From contig SLDR01000007.1 in NCBI GenBank assembly GCA_007125155.1, forward strand, positions 1 to 38,181: a stretch of DNA of 38,181 bases, read 5' to 3'. This DNA is from Candidatus Campbelliibacteriota bacterium (GTDB lineage Bacteria > Patescibacteriota > Minisyncoccia > Phycocordibacterales > CSBR16-193). The notes beneath the pieces are model-generated. The model had not been told where the DNA came from and made no database searches. It worked only from the letters and a program-made list of their open reading frames with translations. Shown piece after piece: positions 17,854-27,480 of the stretch; the stretch's first letter is position 1, and each line of letters begins with the position of its first letter. Made by a program: the position numbers and the translations under genes.

Positions 17854-19662
17854 TCAATTTCCGGACCCCTTTTCTCCGTAGGAAACATCGCTTCGAGACT
17901 CGGCTCCAACATCGGCATCCCTCCCTCCTTTCTCTATAACTATCATCCCTCCACTGCCCCATACCCCTTCGCCGACGGAGATGTCGTGTCCCCGCCTTTC
18001 AAGTTCCTCTATCAGATCCGTCGAAAAACCCTCTTCCATCTGTAGGGTGTTTCGAACCCGGTAAGGATAAATGGTTGCGGGAAAAGCGGTGCTTAAAAAT
18101 CTGGGATGACCGATGGATCCTTGGGCGCTCATCCCAAACTCCACCACATTCAAGAACTGTTGAGTCTGGATCTGCGGTTGGCTGTCGGCACCGGTGTTGC
18201 CACCCAGAATATAAAGATCTCCGTCTTTAAATGCCATATAAGGGTTGGAAGTATGTCTAACCTTATACCCCGGAGTCGCTTGATTCGGGTTTCCCTCCTC
18301 TATTTCAAAAAATCTCATTCTGTGGTTGATATGAATACCGGTGTCGCCGATCACGAAGAACTGCGTTCCCAGACTGGTTGTTACCGCTGCACCGTTTCCT
18401 TCAGAGTCCACAATATGAAAAGTTGTGGTATTTCCTAGATCGGTATCGATATCAACATATCCGTCCCTTATCGGCCAGACCATCGCCTCCTCCATGTTTA
18501 TTCTCTCCCTTTGCATGTCGGCGTGACTCTCCGACATCAACCCCTCAACCGGAACGTTGACCCTCTTCGGGTCACCCATGTGATGATACCGGTCGGTAAA
18601 GGCCAGTTTTATGGCCTCCACTTGCATATGGATGGCATCGGCATCGGTTGAACTCAAACCGGAAAAGTCATATCCCTTAAGTATGTTAAGAGCCAAAAGC
18701 ATGGTCATCCCTTGACTGTTCGGAGGGTTTTGAAAGACCTCTATGTTATCACGATAAAATATCGATACGGGATCAACGATCTCGGCACTGAAATCATTAA
18801 GATCCGAGAGGGTAAGGTAGCCGTTCCCTTTATCCGAGAACTCGATTATCTTCTCTGCAATAGGACCACGATAAAAGTGATCGCGAACCGCTCTGATTGC
18901 TTCGCTCCTTCCCTCAACAAGGGCTTCATCGTATGCTCTGACCAGCTCCTCGAATGTAAGAGCCATGTCTTCTTGATAAACGGTATCACCTTCTTGGAGA
19001 AGCCTGCCTTCCGGCGCGTATATCTTGGCGGTGTCGGGCCGTGCAAGAGTTTCTTCGGCCTGACTGTTCAACCACCCTTCCATGTCGGCACTCATCGGAA
19101 ATCCACCACGAGCGATCCTTATGGCCGGTGCTAGAACCTCTCCCAGATCGAGTCTTCCATACTCATCCATCCATAACATCCAACCATCCCAAGCACCGGG
19201 GACGATAGCTTGATGCATTCCGGGATCTCCCGCCCTTTCACTGTAATCAGGAACGGTCACCTTGCTTCCGGCCGGCCCAACACCGTCAAGACTTGTTACG
19301 GTATTCGTATCGGCCTCATAGTAAAGGGCCCATGTCCCTCCACCTAAAACACTTGAGAACCAGGGTTCAACCACACTTAAGACGGCCGCGACGGCCACCG
19401 CCGCATCGGCCGAAGTGCCACCCTTCTCCAGTATCTCAAAGCCGGCATTTGTCGCGAGCTCATGGGCCGAAACAACCGCCATGATGTGTTCATGCGAAGT
19501 GTCATCGTCTTGAAATAATGAAAGATCGCCTCGGTCAAGGAATGACAGGTCTCCTGCGGTGGAAAATATCAAAATTAAGGCAACTACCGATATTGCCGAC
19601 AAAACTGCTAACAAAAGTTTTGAACGCGCAGGCATTACTTTTATTCTATCAGCAATGTCCAT
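17854..19662 (-). CDS. Gamma-glutamyltransferase-family hydrolase, membrane anchored
   Basis: GTSADAAVAVAAVLSVVEPWFSSVLGGG; catalytic region LGNTTTFHIVDSEGNGAAVTTSLG; GADSQPQ as in YwrD-like members. Confidence 0.88.
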   Translation of the reverse strand: MDIADRIKVMPARSKLLLAVLSAISVVALILIFSTAGDLSFLDRGDLSLFQDDDTSHEHIMAVVSAHELATNAGFEILEKGGTSADAAVAVAAVLSVVEPWFSSVLGGGTWALYYEADTNTVTSLDGVGPAGSKVTVPDYSERAGDPGMHQAIVPGAWDGWMLWMDEYGRLDLGEVLAPAIRIARGGFPMSADMEGWLNSQAEETLARPDTAKIYAPEGRLLQEGDTVYQEDMALTFEELVRAYDEALVEGRSEAIRAVRDHFYRGPIAEKIIEFSDKGNGYLTLSDLNDFSAEIVDPVSIFYRDNIEVFQNPPNSQGMTMLLALNILKGYDFSGLSSTDADAIHMQVEAIKLAFTDRYHHMGDPKRVNVPVEGLMSESHADMQRERINMEEAMVWPIRDGYVDIDTDLGNTTTFHIVDSEGNGAAVTTSLGTQFFVIGDTGIHINHRMRFFEIEEGNPNQATPGYKVRHTSNPYMAFKDGDLYILGGNTGADSQPQIQTQQFLNVVEFGMSAQGSIGHPRFLSTAFPATIYPYRVRNTLQMEEGFSTDLIEELERRGHDISVGEGVWGSGGMIVIEKGGRDADVGAESRSDVSYGEKGSGN

Positions 19663-19701
19663 CTTATAAAACCCCTTCCTATTTTTAAGGAATTGGAATA
19701 T

Positions 19702-19729
19702 AAAAAATCCCCCGATTTTTTTATCGGGG
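19702..19729 (-). terminator. Rho-independent terminator (minus strand)
   Basis: CCCCGAT-tttttt-ATCGGGG stem; on the minus strand followed by GATTTTTTAT. Confidence 0.75.
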
Positions 19730-19752
19730 AATTTAAAAGATTATCAGACGAA

Positions 19753-20415
19753 TCAATCCTTGGAGATCACGACCTCCTCAATGACCATGTCTGCGACAGG
19801 TTTATCTTTCGCACCCGTTTCCGTTGTGGCAATAGCGTCAACGACATCCATTCCCTCAACAACCCTTCCGAATATGGTGTATTCATAAGGAAGCGGAGTA
19901 TCTTTATGCATTATGAAGAACTGGCTTCCGTTGGTATTCGGTCCGCTGTTAGCCATGGCCAATGTTCCGCGAACATAACCCCTTTGAGCTATTTCCGAGC
20001 TCGGGTCAAACTCGTCATCAAATGAGTATCCCGGTCCACCTGTTCCCGTACCGGTGGGATCTCCTCCTTGGATCATGAATCCTTCGATCACACGATGGAA
20101 TATGACACCGTCATAAAATCCGGTCTCGGCAAGTCTTTGAAAATTAAGAACGGTGTTAGGGGCCAGTTCGGGATAGAACTCCAGAACAATATCCCCCTCC
20201 GATGTCTTTAGTGTGGCTTGGGTCATTGTTATTTCATAATTATCTGATAAATCCTCATCTCCATCCGACTCCGTTAAAATTTCTCCGCTCTCTTCAGGGT
20301 CTTCGTCAATGAACAGATCTCCGTGGTCCGTAGATTCCCCCATATTTACATAAAATAAGGCTCCACCAAGAGATACGAAGAAGATGGTTATTAATAAAAC
20401 TGTGCTTTTTTTCAT
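19753..20415 (-). CDS. Cyclophilin-type peptidyl-prolyl cis-trans isomerase, membrane anchored
   Basis: FYDGVIFHRVIEGFMIQGGDPTGTGTGGPGYSFDDEF; NGSQFFIM. Confidence 0.95.
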   Translation of the reverse strand: MKKSTVLLITIFFVSLGGALFYVNMGESTDHGDLFIDEDPEESGEILTESDGDEDLSDNYEITMTQATLKTSEGDIVLEFYPELAPNTVLNFQRLAETGFYDGVIFHRVIEGFMIQGGDPTGTGTGGPGYSFDDEFDPSSEIAQRGYVRGTLAMANSGPNTNGSQFFIMHKDTPLPYEYTIFGRVVEGMDVVDAIATTETGAKDKPVADMVIEEVVISKD

Positions 20416-20577
20416 ACAAAAAACAGTATATCAATAAATGAGAGTACCGCAACACCTGATCTCCGACCCGATCCATCGAACCGCCCTTCATCTTATACTT
20501 AAGAAAGTAACGAGGCTTTAGCATTCTTCACCTGATCACCGATCCCCCCCCCTTTTTTTTCGCTATGGCGTAAATAA

Positions 20578-20605
20578 AAAACAGCCTTTTTTAAAAAAGG
20601 CTGTT
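20578..20605 (-). terminator. Terminator hairpin downstream of the PRTase gene
   Basis: AAACAGCCTTTTTTAAAAAAGGCTGTTT perfect palindrome. Confidence 0.7.
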
Positions 20606-20619
20606 TTGAAAATAAAACC

Positions 20620-21402
20620 TTATTTTTGAGAGTCTGTTAACTTCTGCCAATTCTCGTCGGTTGCCTTCGGCTTGATCGGGATCGACCCGATCTTGCAAAG
20701 CGGACATTCCTCCGGGGTCCATTCACTCATTCGATAATTGATAACAGGAACTATCCTGAACCTTCCAACATTCTCCACCTCTATATCCCGGAGGCCGCCT
20801 CTGTTCAATATGACCATATTGAAAGGCAAGATCTTAACTTCGGGGTAATTGCTCTCGATATCCCTGACAGCCTCTTTGAAACCCGTTCCCCGTGTACAAA
20901 AGTCGTCAATCAAAAGAATGCTTTTTTTCATCTTTGGTCTTTCGGCGAGACGTATCTTTCCTCCCACTTTCTCCATTTTTAAATTTTTCGATCCCAGCGT
21001 CTTGGCTATCTCTTCGGCGAGTAAAGTCGCGCCGTCCGGTATACCGGTTATCTGAGTATCAAGTCTAATCTCTCTGTTCACTCCATCGAAATAGATATAC
21101 ATCCTTATCATATTCGCCACGATCTGCTCGGCAAGTATGGTCCTGATGTTCTCTCTCTCAAGCAAAAGCTTGGAGTAAAAAAAAGTATCGCTGTGAAGTT
21201 TTGATTTCAACACAGCATGCATTCCCGGCTTACCCTCTTTCAGAGCTTCATAATCATAGGACCAAAAGGCATCCAGATTTTTGGCGATATGAAAAAGATC
21301 ATCATGCCCAAGTATCTCCGAAAAATCACACTCATTCCAAAAGACGTTGGGATCAAAGGCCAAAATTTCTTCCTTGCTCATCGCAGTTATCTGTTTCTCC
21401 AT
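20620..21402 (-). CDS. Phosphoribosyltransferase-like protein (orotate PRTase-like) with C-terminal CPLC motif
   Basis: PRPP-loop-like SILLIDDFCTRGTGFKEA; C-terminal ECPLCKIGSIP. Confidence 0.7.
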   Translation of the reverse strand: MEKQITAMSKEEILAFDPNVFWNECDFSEILGHDDLFHIAKNLDAFWSYDYEALKEGKPGMHAVLKSKLHSDTFFYSKLLLERENIRTILAEQIVANMIRMYIYFDGVNREIRLDTQITGIPDGATLLAEEIAKTLGSKNLKMEKVGGKIRLAERPKMKKSILLIDDFCTRGTGFKEAVRDIESNYPEVKILPFNMVILNRGGLRDIEVENVGRFRIVPVINYRMSEWTPEECPLCKIGSIPIKPKATDENWQKLTDSQK

Positions 21403-21661
21403 TTTTTCCTCCTAAGGTTTTGTTTTCCTCTCAATGTACAAAAATGCCACCTCGGCGCAATTCTGCAAAATAATACCCCAAAATTTACAAATAGGCAAGA
21501 TTGAAACTTGAACTCCTCCTCACATTAAAAAGATCTCCGGCGGTTATGGCGATCGCGTTGGCGACCGACCCGGCGCACGCTGATGAATACTCCGGTACAT
21601 AGAAATACAAGACCACTCCAACGAATCAATGCTTCAAGCGGGATCGTCAAAAGAATTATTA

Positions 21662-21677
21662 AAAGCGGATCCGCTTT
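21662..21677. repeat. Perfect 16-bp palindrome AAAGCGGATCCGCTTT
   Basis: Self-complementary sequence downstream of the P-type ATPase gene. Confidence 0.6.
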
Positions 21678-21794
21678 CCATAAAGATCTCAGGAGATTTT
21701 TTTAAAATAACAACACGCCGAATGAATCACCATCAACTCTTTTAATATCCCGGAAGAAGAATTCGCCGGCAAGAAACGTCAAAACAGGCCGGGT

Positions 21795-23939
21795 CTAAAG
21801 TGAAAAACGCTTAAGAAGTACGGCATTAAAAGCGACGATCACGGTCGATGCGGACATAAATATGGCTCCGATGGCCGGGTCTATAGCCGGTATTCCGAAT
21901 GCGACCAGAGCTCCGGCCGCCAAAGGTAATGCGACCACATTATAACCGGTTGCCCAAAATAGATTTTGTATCATTTTGCGATACGTGAGCCGTGACAAAC
22001 GAATGATCCTGGGAATATCAAGCGGATCATTTTTAGCCAATATTATCCCGGCTGACTCAACGGCCACATTAGTCCCTGCACCTATTGCAACACCGACATC
22101 AGCTTGCGTAAGCGCCGGAGCATCATTAACACCATCACCGACCACCGCAACTTTAAGACCGCGACCTTGGAGCTCTTTAACCTTTTCCACCTTTTGCTCC
22201 GGAAGTACCCGAGCGAAATACTCATCAATACCGAGCTCTCCCGCAACCCAACCAGCGGCATCCTCAGAGTCTCCTGTAACCATCATCACTCTTATTCCTT
22301 GATCATAAAGAACCTTCACCGCCTCCTTCGACTCCTCCCGAATGATGTCCGAAAGTGATATGACACCAAGGAACTGCTCATCCCTTAAAACATACACCAC
22401 CGTCTTTCCTTTCGACTCAAATTTTTTAACACTTTCAAGGAGATGCTCCGGAACTGAAGCTTTATGTTCGTTGACCAGTACCTCGCTTCCGACAACCGCA
22501 TTCTTTCCATTAACATAGCCTTTAGCCCCTTTGCCCGGGATCCTTTCAAAGCCATCAACGTTTAAGACGTCGACACCCTTCTTCTTCGCATGATCAACTA
22601 TCGCCTTGGCAATTGGGTGCTCCGAACCGCTGTTGACAGAAGCCGCCACCGAAATAACATCCTGCTCGGAAAGCCCGGAGATCGCCAAAACAGAGTCCAC
22701 TCCGAATTCACCCTTGGTCAAGGTTCCCGTTTTATCAAACAGCACCCAATCGACCTTACGGGCACTCTCTAAAGCGAGACGTTGTTTGATGATGAACCCT
22801 TGCGCCGCCGCCATATTTGTCGAAACCGAAGCCACCAATGGCACAGCAAGCCCCAAGGCGTGAGGGCAGGTTATCACAAGAACGGCCACCAAGCGCGCCA
22901 CCGCGAAAGCAATATCATCACCTACCAATAGCCAGGTGAAAAACGTAACTGAACCTGCACCGACGGCAACAATGGTTAGTATGAGAGCCGCTTTATCGGA
23001 TAAAACCTGCAGGCGCGACTTTGAGCTTTCGGCCTCTGAAACCAACCGCATCACATTTGCAAGGAAAGTATCATCCCCGATCTTCGTCACCTTGATCTTC
23101 AAACCGCCATCCCCGTTTATGGTTCCGGCAATAACTTCGTCGCCCTTCTTCTTGGTCACGGGTTTTGACTCCCCGGTCACTATCGACTCATCAACTTCGG
23201 AAGATCCGTCCTTTACCAATCCGTCCACCGGCATCTTTTCTCCCGGTTTTACCACAGATACCTCCCCTTCCTTGATATCATTCAATGAAACAGCCATCTC
23301 CTTACCTCCCCGAATGACCGTCGCCTCTTTCGGCAAAATGGAAGCAAGCTCTTTAAGTGCACCCCTGGCACCGGTTACCGCGCGCATCTCGATCCAATGC
23401 CCTAACAGCATCACGGCAATAAGAGTGGAAAGTTCCCAAAAAAGAGTTTCGTCCGGAGTAAAAGTTGCATAAACACTCCAAGTATATGCGGAAACGATCG
23501 CGATCGATATAAGTGTCATCATTCCGGGTAACTTCTCACGGATCTCGCGGTATGCGCCACTGATAAAGACCCGGCCTCCGTAAAAAAATACGATCGTACC
23601 CAAAAGTAGCATCAGATACTCCCATCCGAAAAATCTCGGAGCTTCCCAATCAAAGAATATCTCCGGAAGTTCCGAATACACGATCAAAGGAATAGCAAGT
23701 ACCGCAACCACTCGAAATCTTTTTATGAACATTTCCGTGGAATGTCCTTCGTGCTTATCGTGTCCTTTTCCCCCTTCCGTCTCATGTACCGCCTCATCTT
23801 CCGCCTTCACCAAACCCATACCGCACTCCGGACACATTTCGGACCGCTTGCATTTTATCTTCGGATGCATGGGACAGGTATACGAAACTCCTTCCTTTTC
23901 TTCAGAGTAAGAGTGATCCTTGTCTTTGTATTTGGCCAT
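21795..23939 (-). CDS. Heavy-metal P1B-type ATPase, CopB-like, with N-terminal Cys/His metal-binding domain
   Basis: YTCPMHPKIKCKRSEMCPECGMGL; ITCPHALGLAVPL (CPH motif); DKTGTLTKG; VAVVGDGVNDAPAL. Confidence 0.95.
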   Translation of the reverse strand: MAKYKDKDHSYSEEKEGVSYTCPMHPKIKCKRSEMCPECGMGLVKAEDEAVHETEGGKGHDKHEGHSTEMFIKRFRVVAVLAIPLIVYSELPEIFFDWEAPRFFGWEYLMLLLGTIVFFYGGRVFISGAYREIREKLPGMMTLISIAIVSAYTWSVYATFTPDETLFWELSTLIAVMLLGHWIEMRAVTGARGALKELASILPKEATVIRGGKEMAVSLNDIKEGEVSVVKPGEKMPVDGLVKDGSSEVDESIVTGESKPVTKKKGDEVIAGTINGDGGLKIKVTKIGDDTFLANVMRLVSEAESSKSRLQVLSDKAALILTIVAVGAGSVTFFTWLLVGDDIAFAVARLVAVLVITCPHALGLAVPLVASVSTNMAAAQGFIIKQRLALESARKVDWVLFDKTGTLTKGEFGVDSVLAISGLSEQDVISVAASVNSGSEHPIAKAIVDHAKKKGVDVLNVDGFERIPGKGAKGYVNGKNAVVGSEVLVNEHKASVPEHLLESVKKFESKGKTVVYVLRDEQFLGVISLSDIIREESKEAVKVLYDQGIRVMMVTGDSEDAAGWVAGELGIDEYFARVLPEQKVEKVKELQGRGLKVAVVGDGVNDAPALTQADVGVAIGAGTNVAVESAGIILAKNDPLDIPRIIRLSRLTYRKMIQNLFWATGYNVVALPLAAGALVAFGIPAIDPAIGAIFMSASTVIVAFNAVLLKRFSL

Positions 23940-24252
23940 AAATTAATGAACTGCTTACTGTCGAGTTAATTTTAGCACTTTTAAAACGCCCCGATCCGTT
24001 CTTCATGTTCTTTCGGAACAAATTAATAACCACTACGATTAATTACTTTCCGATCCAGTTCATCAAGATCACACACCCATCAAAACACAAGTGGCCGACT
24101 CTCTTTCTTACTCATCTGATCGAGTATCACAGTTTAAACCATTAAAGCCATGAGGTAAAAGCCTCTATCTTTGATACGGATACCCTTCACTCACCAAAGA
24201 CTCCTTAAAAGACGATCGATCTGCGAACCCGAGTGACGGAAGACTTACCGTT

Positions 24253-25857
24253 CTATTCGACCACCACAGTTCCCTCCATACCCGGGTGGAGTGTGCAGAT
24301 GTAATCGAAGGTACCGGATTGGTCAAAGGTATGAATGAAGGTCTCTCCGGCTTCCACGTTGCCGGAATCAAAATTTCCTTCGCTTGTGACGGTATGAATC
24401 TCCGCCCCTTCGTTTATCCATCTGACCTCGGTCCCTTCGGAGACGGTAACAACCTCCGGGTCAAAAGCGTTATCCTCCATCCTTATCGTAACCTCGTCAG
24501 GTTCATCGTCAGGTTCATCAAAATCAACGATCCTATAAATCCGTCCGGTGTTCCCGCTCGGGCCCGAATTTTCCGTGGCCAAAAGATATAATTCTCCGTC
24601 GGCATCCTCGCCGACCCCTTTTATGAACAGACCCAATCGGCCTTCATCATTCCCGTTTGATACGGACAACTCTCTCATACTCCATTCATTATCTTCCAAT
24701 GTTGCCGCAAAAACGCTACCATCACCCCCCTCGAATCCTCGGCTCCAATCGGCGAAAACATAGTCGCCTTCCAGGCCGGTGAGGATCTCTCCGCGATAAA
24801 CATACCCTCCGACTATAGCCACGCCCAAGCCGTCATGTCTGGCATTCCTGTATTCGAATATCGGATCTATGAGATCTTCGCCTCTGGCTCCGATCGTCGG
24901 ACACTCATCCGGAGGATCGGTGGGATCATCCGGATCGAAACAGTGCGTGCCTTCCCTAATATTCCAGCCGTAATTACCTCCGGCCCTGACAATGTTAACC
25001 TCTTCCCACAGATCTTCGCCCACATCGGCAACGAAAAGTTCGTTATCTCCCCCTCTGTCGAAGGAGATGTGATAAGGATTTCTGAAACCATAAGCGAATA
25101 TCTCATCAAGTCCTTCCTCATCATCAACGAACGGGTTGTCCAAAGGAACGGAATAAGATCCTTCTTGATTCACATCTATCCTGAGTATGCTTCCCAAAGG
25201 CGTCGATATGTCCTGGCCATTGCCCATATCCGGATGTCCCAAACCTTCATCGCCCGAACCCCCACCGTCACCTAACGGGATATAAAGTGATCCGTCCGGT
25301 CCGAAAACTATATGTCCGCCATTGTGATTTGACTGAGGCTGATCGAACGTGATCATTATTCTCTCCGAGTTGGGATCGGCTACGTTAGGATTATCCTCAT
25401 CCACGGAGAACTCCGATATCACTGAAGTATGGTCCCACCCTTCAGGGGCACCCTCCCTCAGAGGTGCACTGTAATGAACGAAAAAGCGTCCATTCATATC
25501 GAAATTCGGATGAAAGGCCAGACCTAGGAGTCCTCTTTCATCGTATCCGGGACTCAAATTAACTATTCTCTCTCTTATGTCCAAGAAACTCCCCTCGATC
25601 AAATTCCCTTCATCGTCCACTATTTCGACCAAACCCACCTGATCTACCACAAACATCCTTCCGGTTCCGTCATCGGCCGAAACATAACCCACCGGCGAAA
25701 CAAAACCGTCCGCAACCAACTCTACCGCCACCTGATCGGTGGGGGCGTCCGGATCAGGTGCGTCTCTGAATACATCACTTGTCATTGCGAAAGAGATAAC
25801 GACTATGGCAACGAAAGCCACCGACGCCACGATCAATATTGATGTTTTGTTTTTCAT
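24253..25857 (-). CDS. Glucose/sorbosone dehydrogenase-family protein fused to a C-terminal cupredoxin domain
   Basis: Beta-propeller GSDH motifs (ERGLLGLAFHPNF, NHNGGHIVFGPDGSLYIPLGDGG, EIFAYGFRNPYHISFD); C-terminal cupredoxin with EIHTVTS and YICTLHPGM ligands. Confidence 0.9.
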   Translation of the reverse strand: MKNKTSILIVASVAFVAIVVISFAMTSDVFRDAPDPDAPTDQVAVELVADGFVSPVGYVSADDGTGRMFVVDQVGLVEIVDDEGNLIEGSFLDIRERIVNLSPGYDERGLLGLAFHPNFDMNGRFFVHYSAPLREGAPEGWDHTSVISEFSVDEDNPNVADPNSERIMITFDQPQSNHNGGHIVFGPDGSLYIPLGDGGGSGDEGLGHPDMGNGQDISTPLGSILRIDVNQEGSYSVPLDNPFVDDEEGLDEIFAYGFRNPYHISFDRGGDNELFVADVGEDLWEEVNIVRAGGNYGWNIREGTHCFDPDDPTDPPDECPTIGARGEDLIDPIFEYRNARHDGLGVAIVGGYVYRGEILTGLEGDYVFADWSRGFEGGDGSVFAATLEDNEWSMRELSVSNGNDEGRLGLFIKGVGEDADGELYLLATENSGPSGNTGRIYRIVDFDEPDDEPDEVTIRMEDNAFDPEVVTVSEGTEVRWINEGAEIHTVTSEGNFDSGNVEAGETFIHTFDQSGTFDYICTLHPGMEGTVVVE

Positions 25858-25962
25858 ATTCCAACTAATATTTAATTTTTAAATTTTCTATACGACCTTT
25901 AAAGACCCTTTCTTATCCGGCGAAAGGGTTTAAAAAAAAGAGAGTGGAATGAGTAAGACCGG

Positions 25963-27240
25963 CTATCCTTCGAAGTGAGTCGACAAAACCGCCATTTTCT
26001 TGCCTTTTTTAATAAGAATAATTTTCTCCTTGAAATGGCTCTCTCCTATTAGGAGATTTTTATCGATCCGCTTGCCATTAACGGATACTCCTCCGCCCTC
26101 AACAGCTCTCCTTGCTTGAGCCTTGGACGTCACGAGTCCGGTCTTGACCAGAGCATCGATTACGGGTATTCCCTTTTTCACATCATCAGCTTCGGCAATG
26201 AAATTCGGTACCTCTTTAAGGATCATCTCTCTGTCCTCATCGGAGATCGGGAACACACTCTCGAGATCACCGCCATACAAGATCCGGGAGACCTTTTCGA
26301 CCGACCTCTTTACCTCGCTTCCATGTACGAATTCAGTCACACTTTCGGCCAGTTTCCTCTGTGCCACCCTTTCGTGTGGCGCCTCAGCATGTCTTCTCAT
26401 CAACTCTCCTATCTCATCCAGAAGAAGAAAAGAAAAGACCTTCAAATATTCTTCAACATCTTCGTCACTCACATTTATCCAAAACTGATAGAAAACAAAC
26501 GGCGAGGTCTTTTCCGGATCGAGCCATGTGGCATTTCCTTCCGATTTACCCAATTTTTTACCGGTAGCCTTATCGGTTATGATCGGAGTGGTGATCGCAT
26601 AGACATCCTTTCCTTTTTTTCGTCTGACAAGATCGACTCCGGATATTATGTTAGCCCACTGATCCGAACCGCCGATCTGGAGATCTATTTCGTGACTTTC
26701 ATTAAGATGCATATAATCATAACCCTGTAAAAGAGAATAAGAGAACTCCGTATAAGAGATACTGCTTTCTTCAGTTTCAAGCCTCCTTTTTATGATATCC
26801 CTTTTTATTAATTGATTTACTGAAAAATGCTTGCCGATATCCCGCAAAAAATCTATCAACTTAACTTTACCAAGCCAATCGGCATTATTGAAAACAACAA
26901 GCTTGTCTTTTTTCAACAGACGAGAAAGTTGCTCTTTGATACTTTCGGCGTTTCGATCAACAACCTCGGGATCGGAAAAAGGTCTCTCCCCCGTATCCTT
27001 TGGATCCCCGATAAGTCCGGTCGCTCCGCCAACCAAAAGGAAGGGCTCATGTCCGTTATCAAAAAGGTGCTTCATAAGGATTATCGGGACAAGATTGCCA
27101 ACATGAATGGAGTCGGCGGTAGGATCAACTCCCAGATAAACCTTTCTTTTCTTACCAAGTATCTCTTCGAGAGTACCTCCTCCTTCTTGAGCTATTAAAC
27201 CCCTTTCTTTAAGCTCTTTTGTGAGTTCTTCTCCGTTCAT
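25963..27240 (-). CDS. tyrS: Tyrosyl-tRNA synthetase
   Basis: DPTADSIHVGNLVPI (HIGH-like), KLGKSEGN (KMSKS-like), S4-like C-terminus. Confidence 0.96.
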   Translation of the reverse strand: MNGEELTKELKERGLIAQEGGGTLEEILGKKRKVYLGVDPTADSIHVGNLVPIILMKHLFDNGHEPFLLVGGATGLIGDPKDTGERPFSDPEVVDRNAESIKEQLSRLLKKDKLVVFNNADWLGKVKLIDFLRDIGKHFSVNQLIKRDIIKRRLETEESSISYTEFSYSLLQGYDYMHLNESHEIDLQIGGSDQWANIISGVDLVRRKKGKDVYAITTPIITDKATGKKLGKSEGNATWLDPEKTSPFVFYQFWINVSDEDVEEYLKVFSFLLLDEIGELMRRHAEAPHERVAQRKLAESVTEFVHGSEVKRSVEKVSRILYGGDLESVFPISDEDREMILKEVPNFIAEADDVKKGIPVIDALVKTGLVTSKAQARRAVEGGGVSVNGKRIDKNLLIGESHFKEKIILIKKGKKMAVLSTHFEG

Positions 27241-27359
27241 AAAAACTTTGTTTAATTATCTATTCAATATACCACAAAGACGAAAAGTCCGTATTCCCGA
27301 CTTGAAACGTCAAGACCTGATTATCAAAGAACAAGATCCATTGTCCGGTATACGGCGAA

Positions 27360-27397
27360 TAGGGTCCGGGATCTTTCTCACGTACGACCGGACCCTA
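27360..27397. repeat. Inverted repeat upstream of tyrS
   Basis: TAGGGTCCGG (27360-27369) / CCGGACCCTA (27388-27397), perfect 10-bp arms. Confidence 0.6.
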
Positions 27398-27480
27398 CTA
27401 TTGCCGATCGAACTTACCGATCCCTGAACCGAGAATGGGGACCGGTTCATGCCAATACAACCACCCCGCCACCTTTCGGC

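Noticed and set aside
20578-20605. Palindrome as a regulator binding site
   Set aside because: Position just after the PRTase stop and A/T-rich arms fit a terminator better.
22936-23472. 178-aa + strand ORF
   Set aside because: Antisense to the P1B ATPase; low-complexity Ser/Thr/Pro composition typical of shadow frames.
24165-24371. 68-aa - strand ORF
   Set aside because: Out-of-frame overlap with the 3' end of the dehydrogenase-cupredoxin gene.
26116-26730. 204-aa + strand ORF (and overlapping 26123..26488)
   Set aside because: Antisense to tyrS; no RBS or family.
27241-27480. T-box riboswitch upstream of tyrS
   Set aside because: The conserved AGGGUGGNACCGCG antiterminator element is not present; only an unrelated inverted repeat was found.
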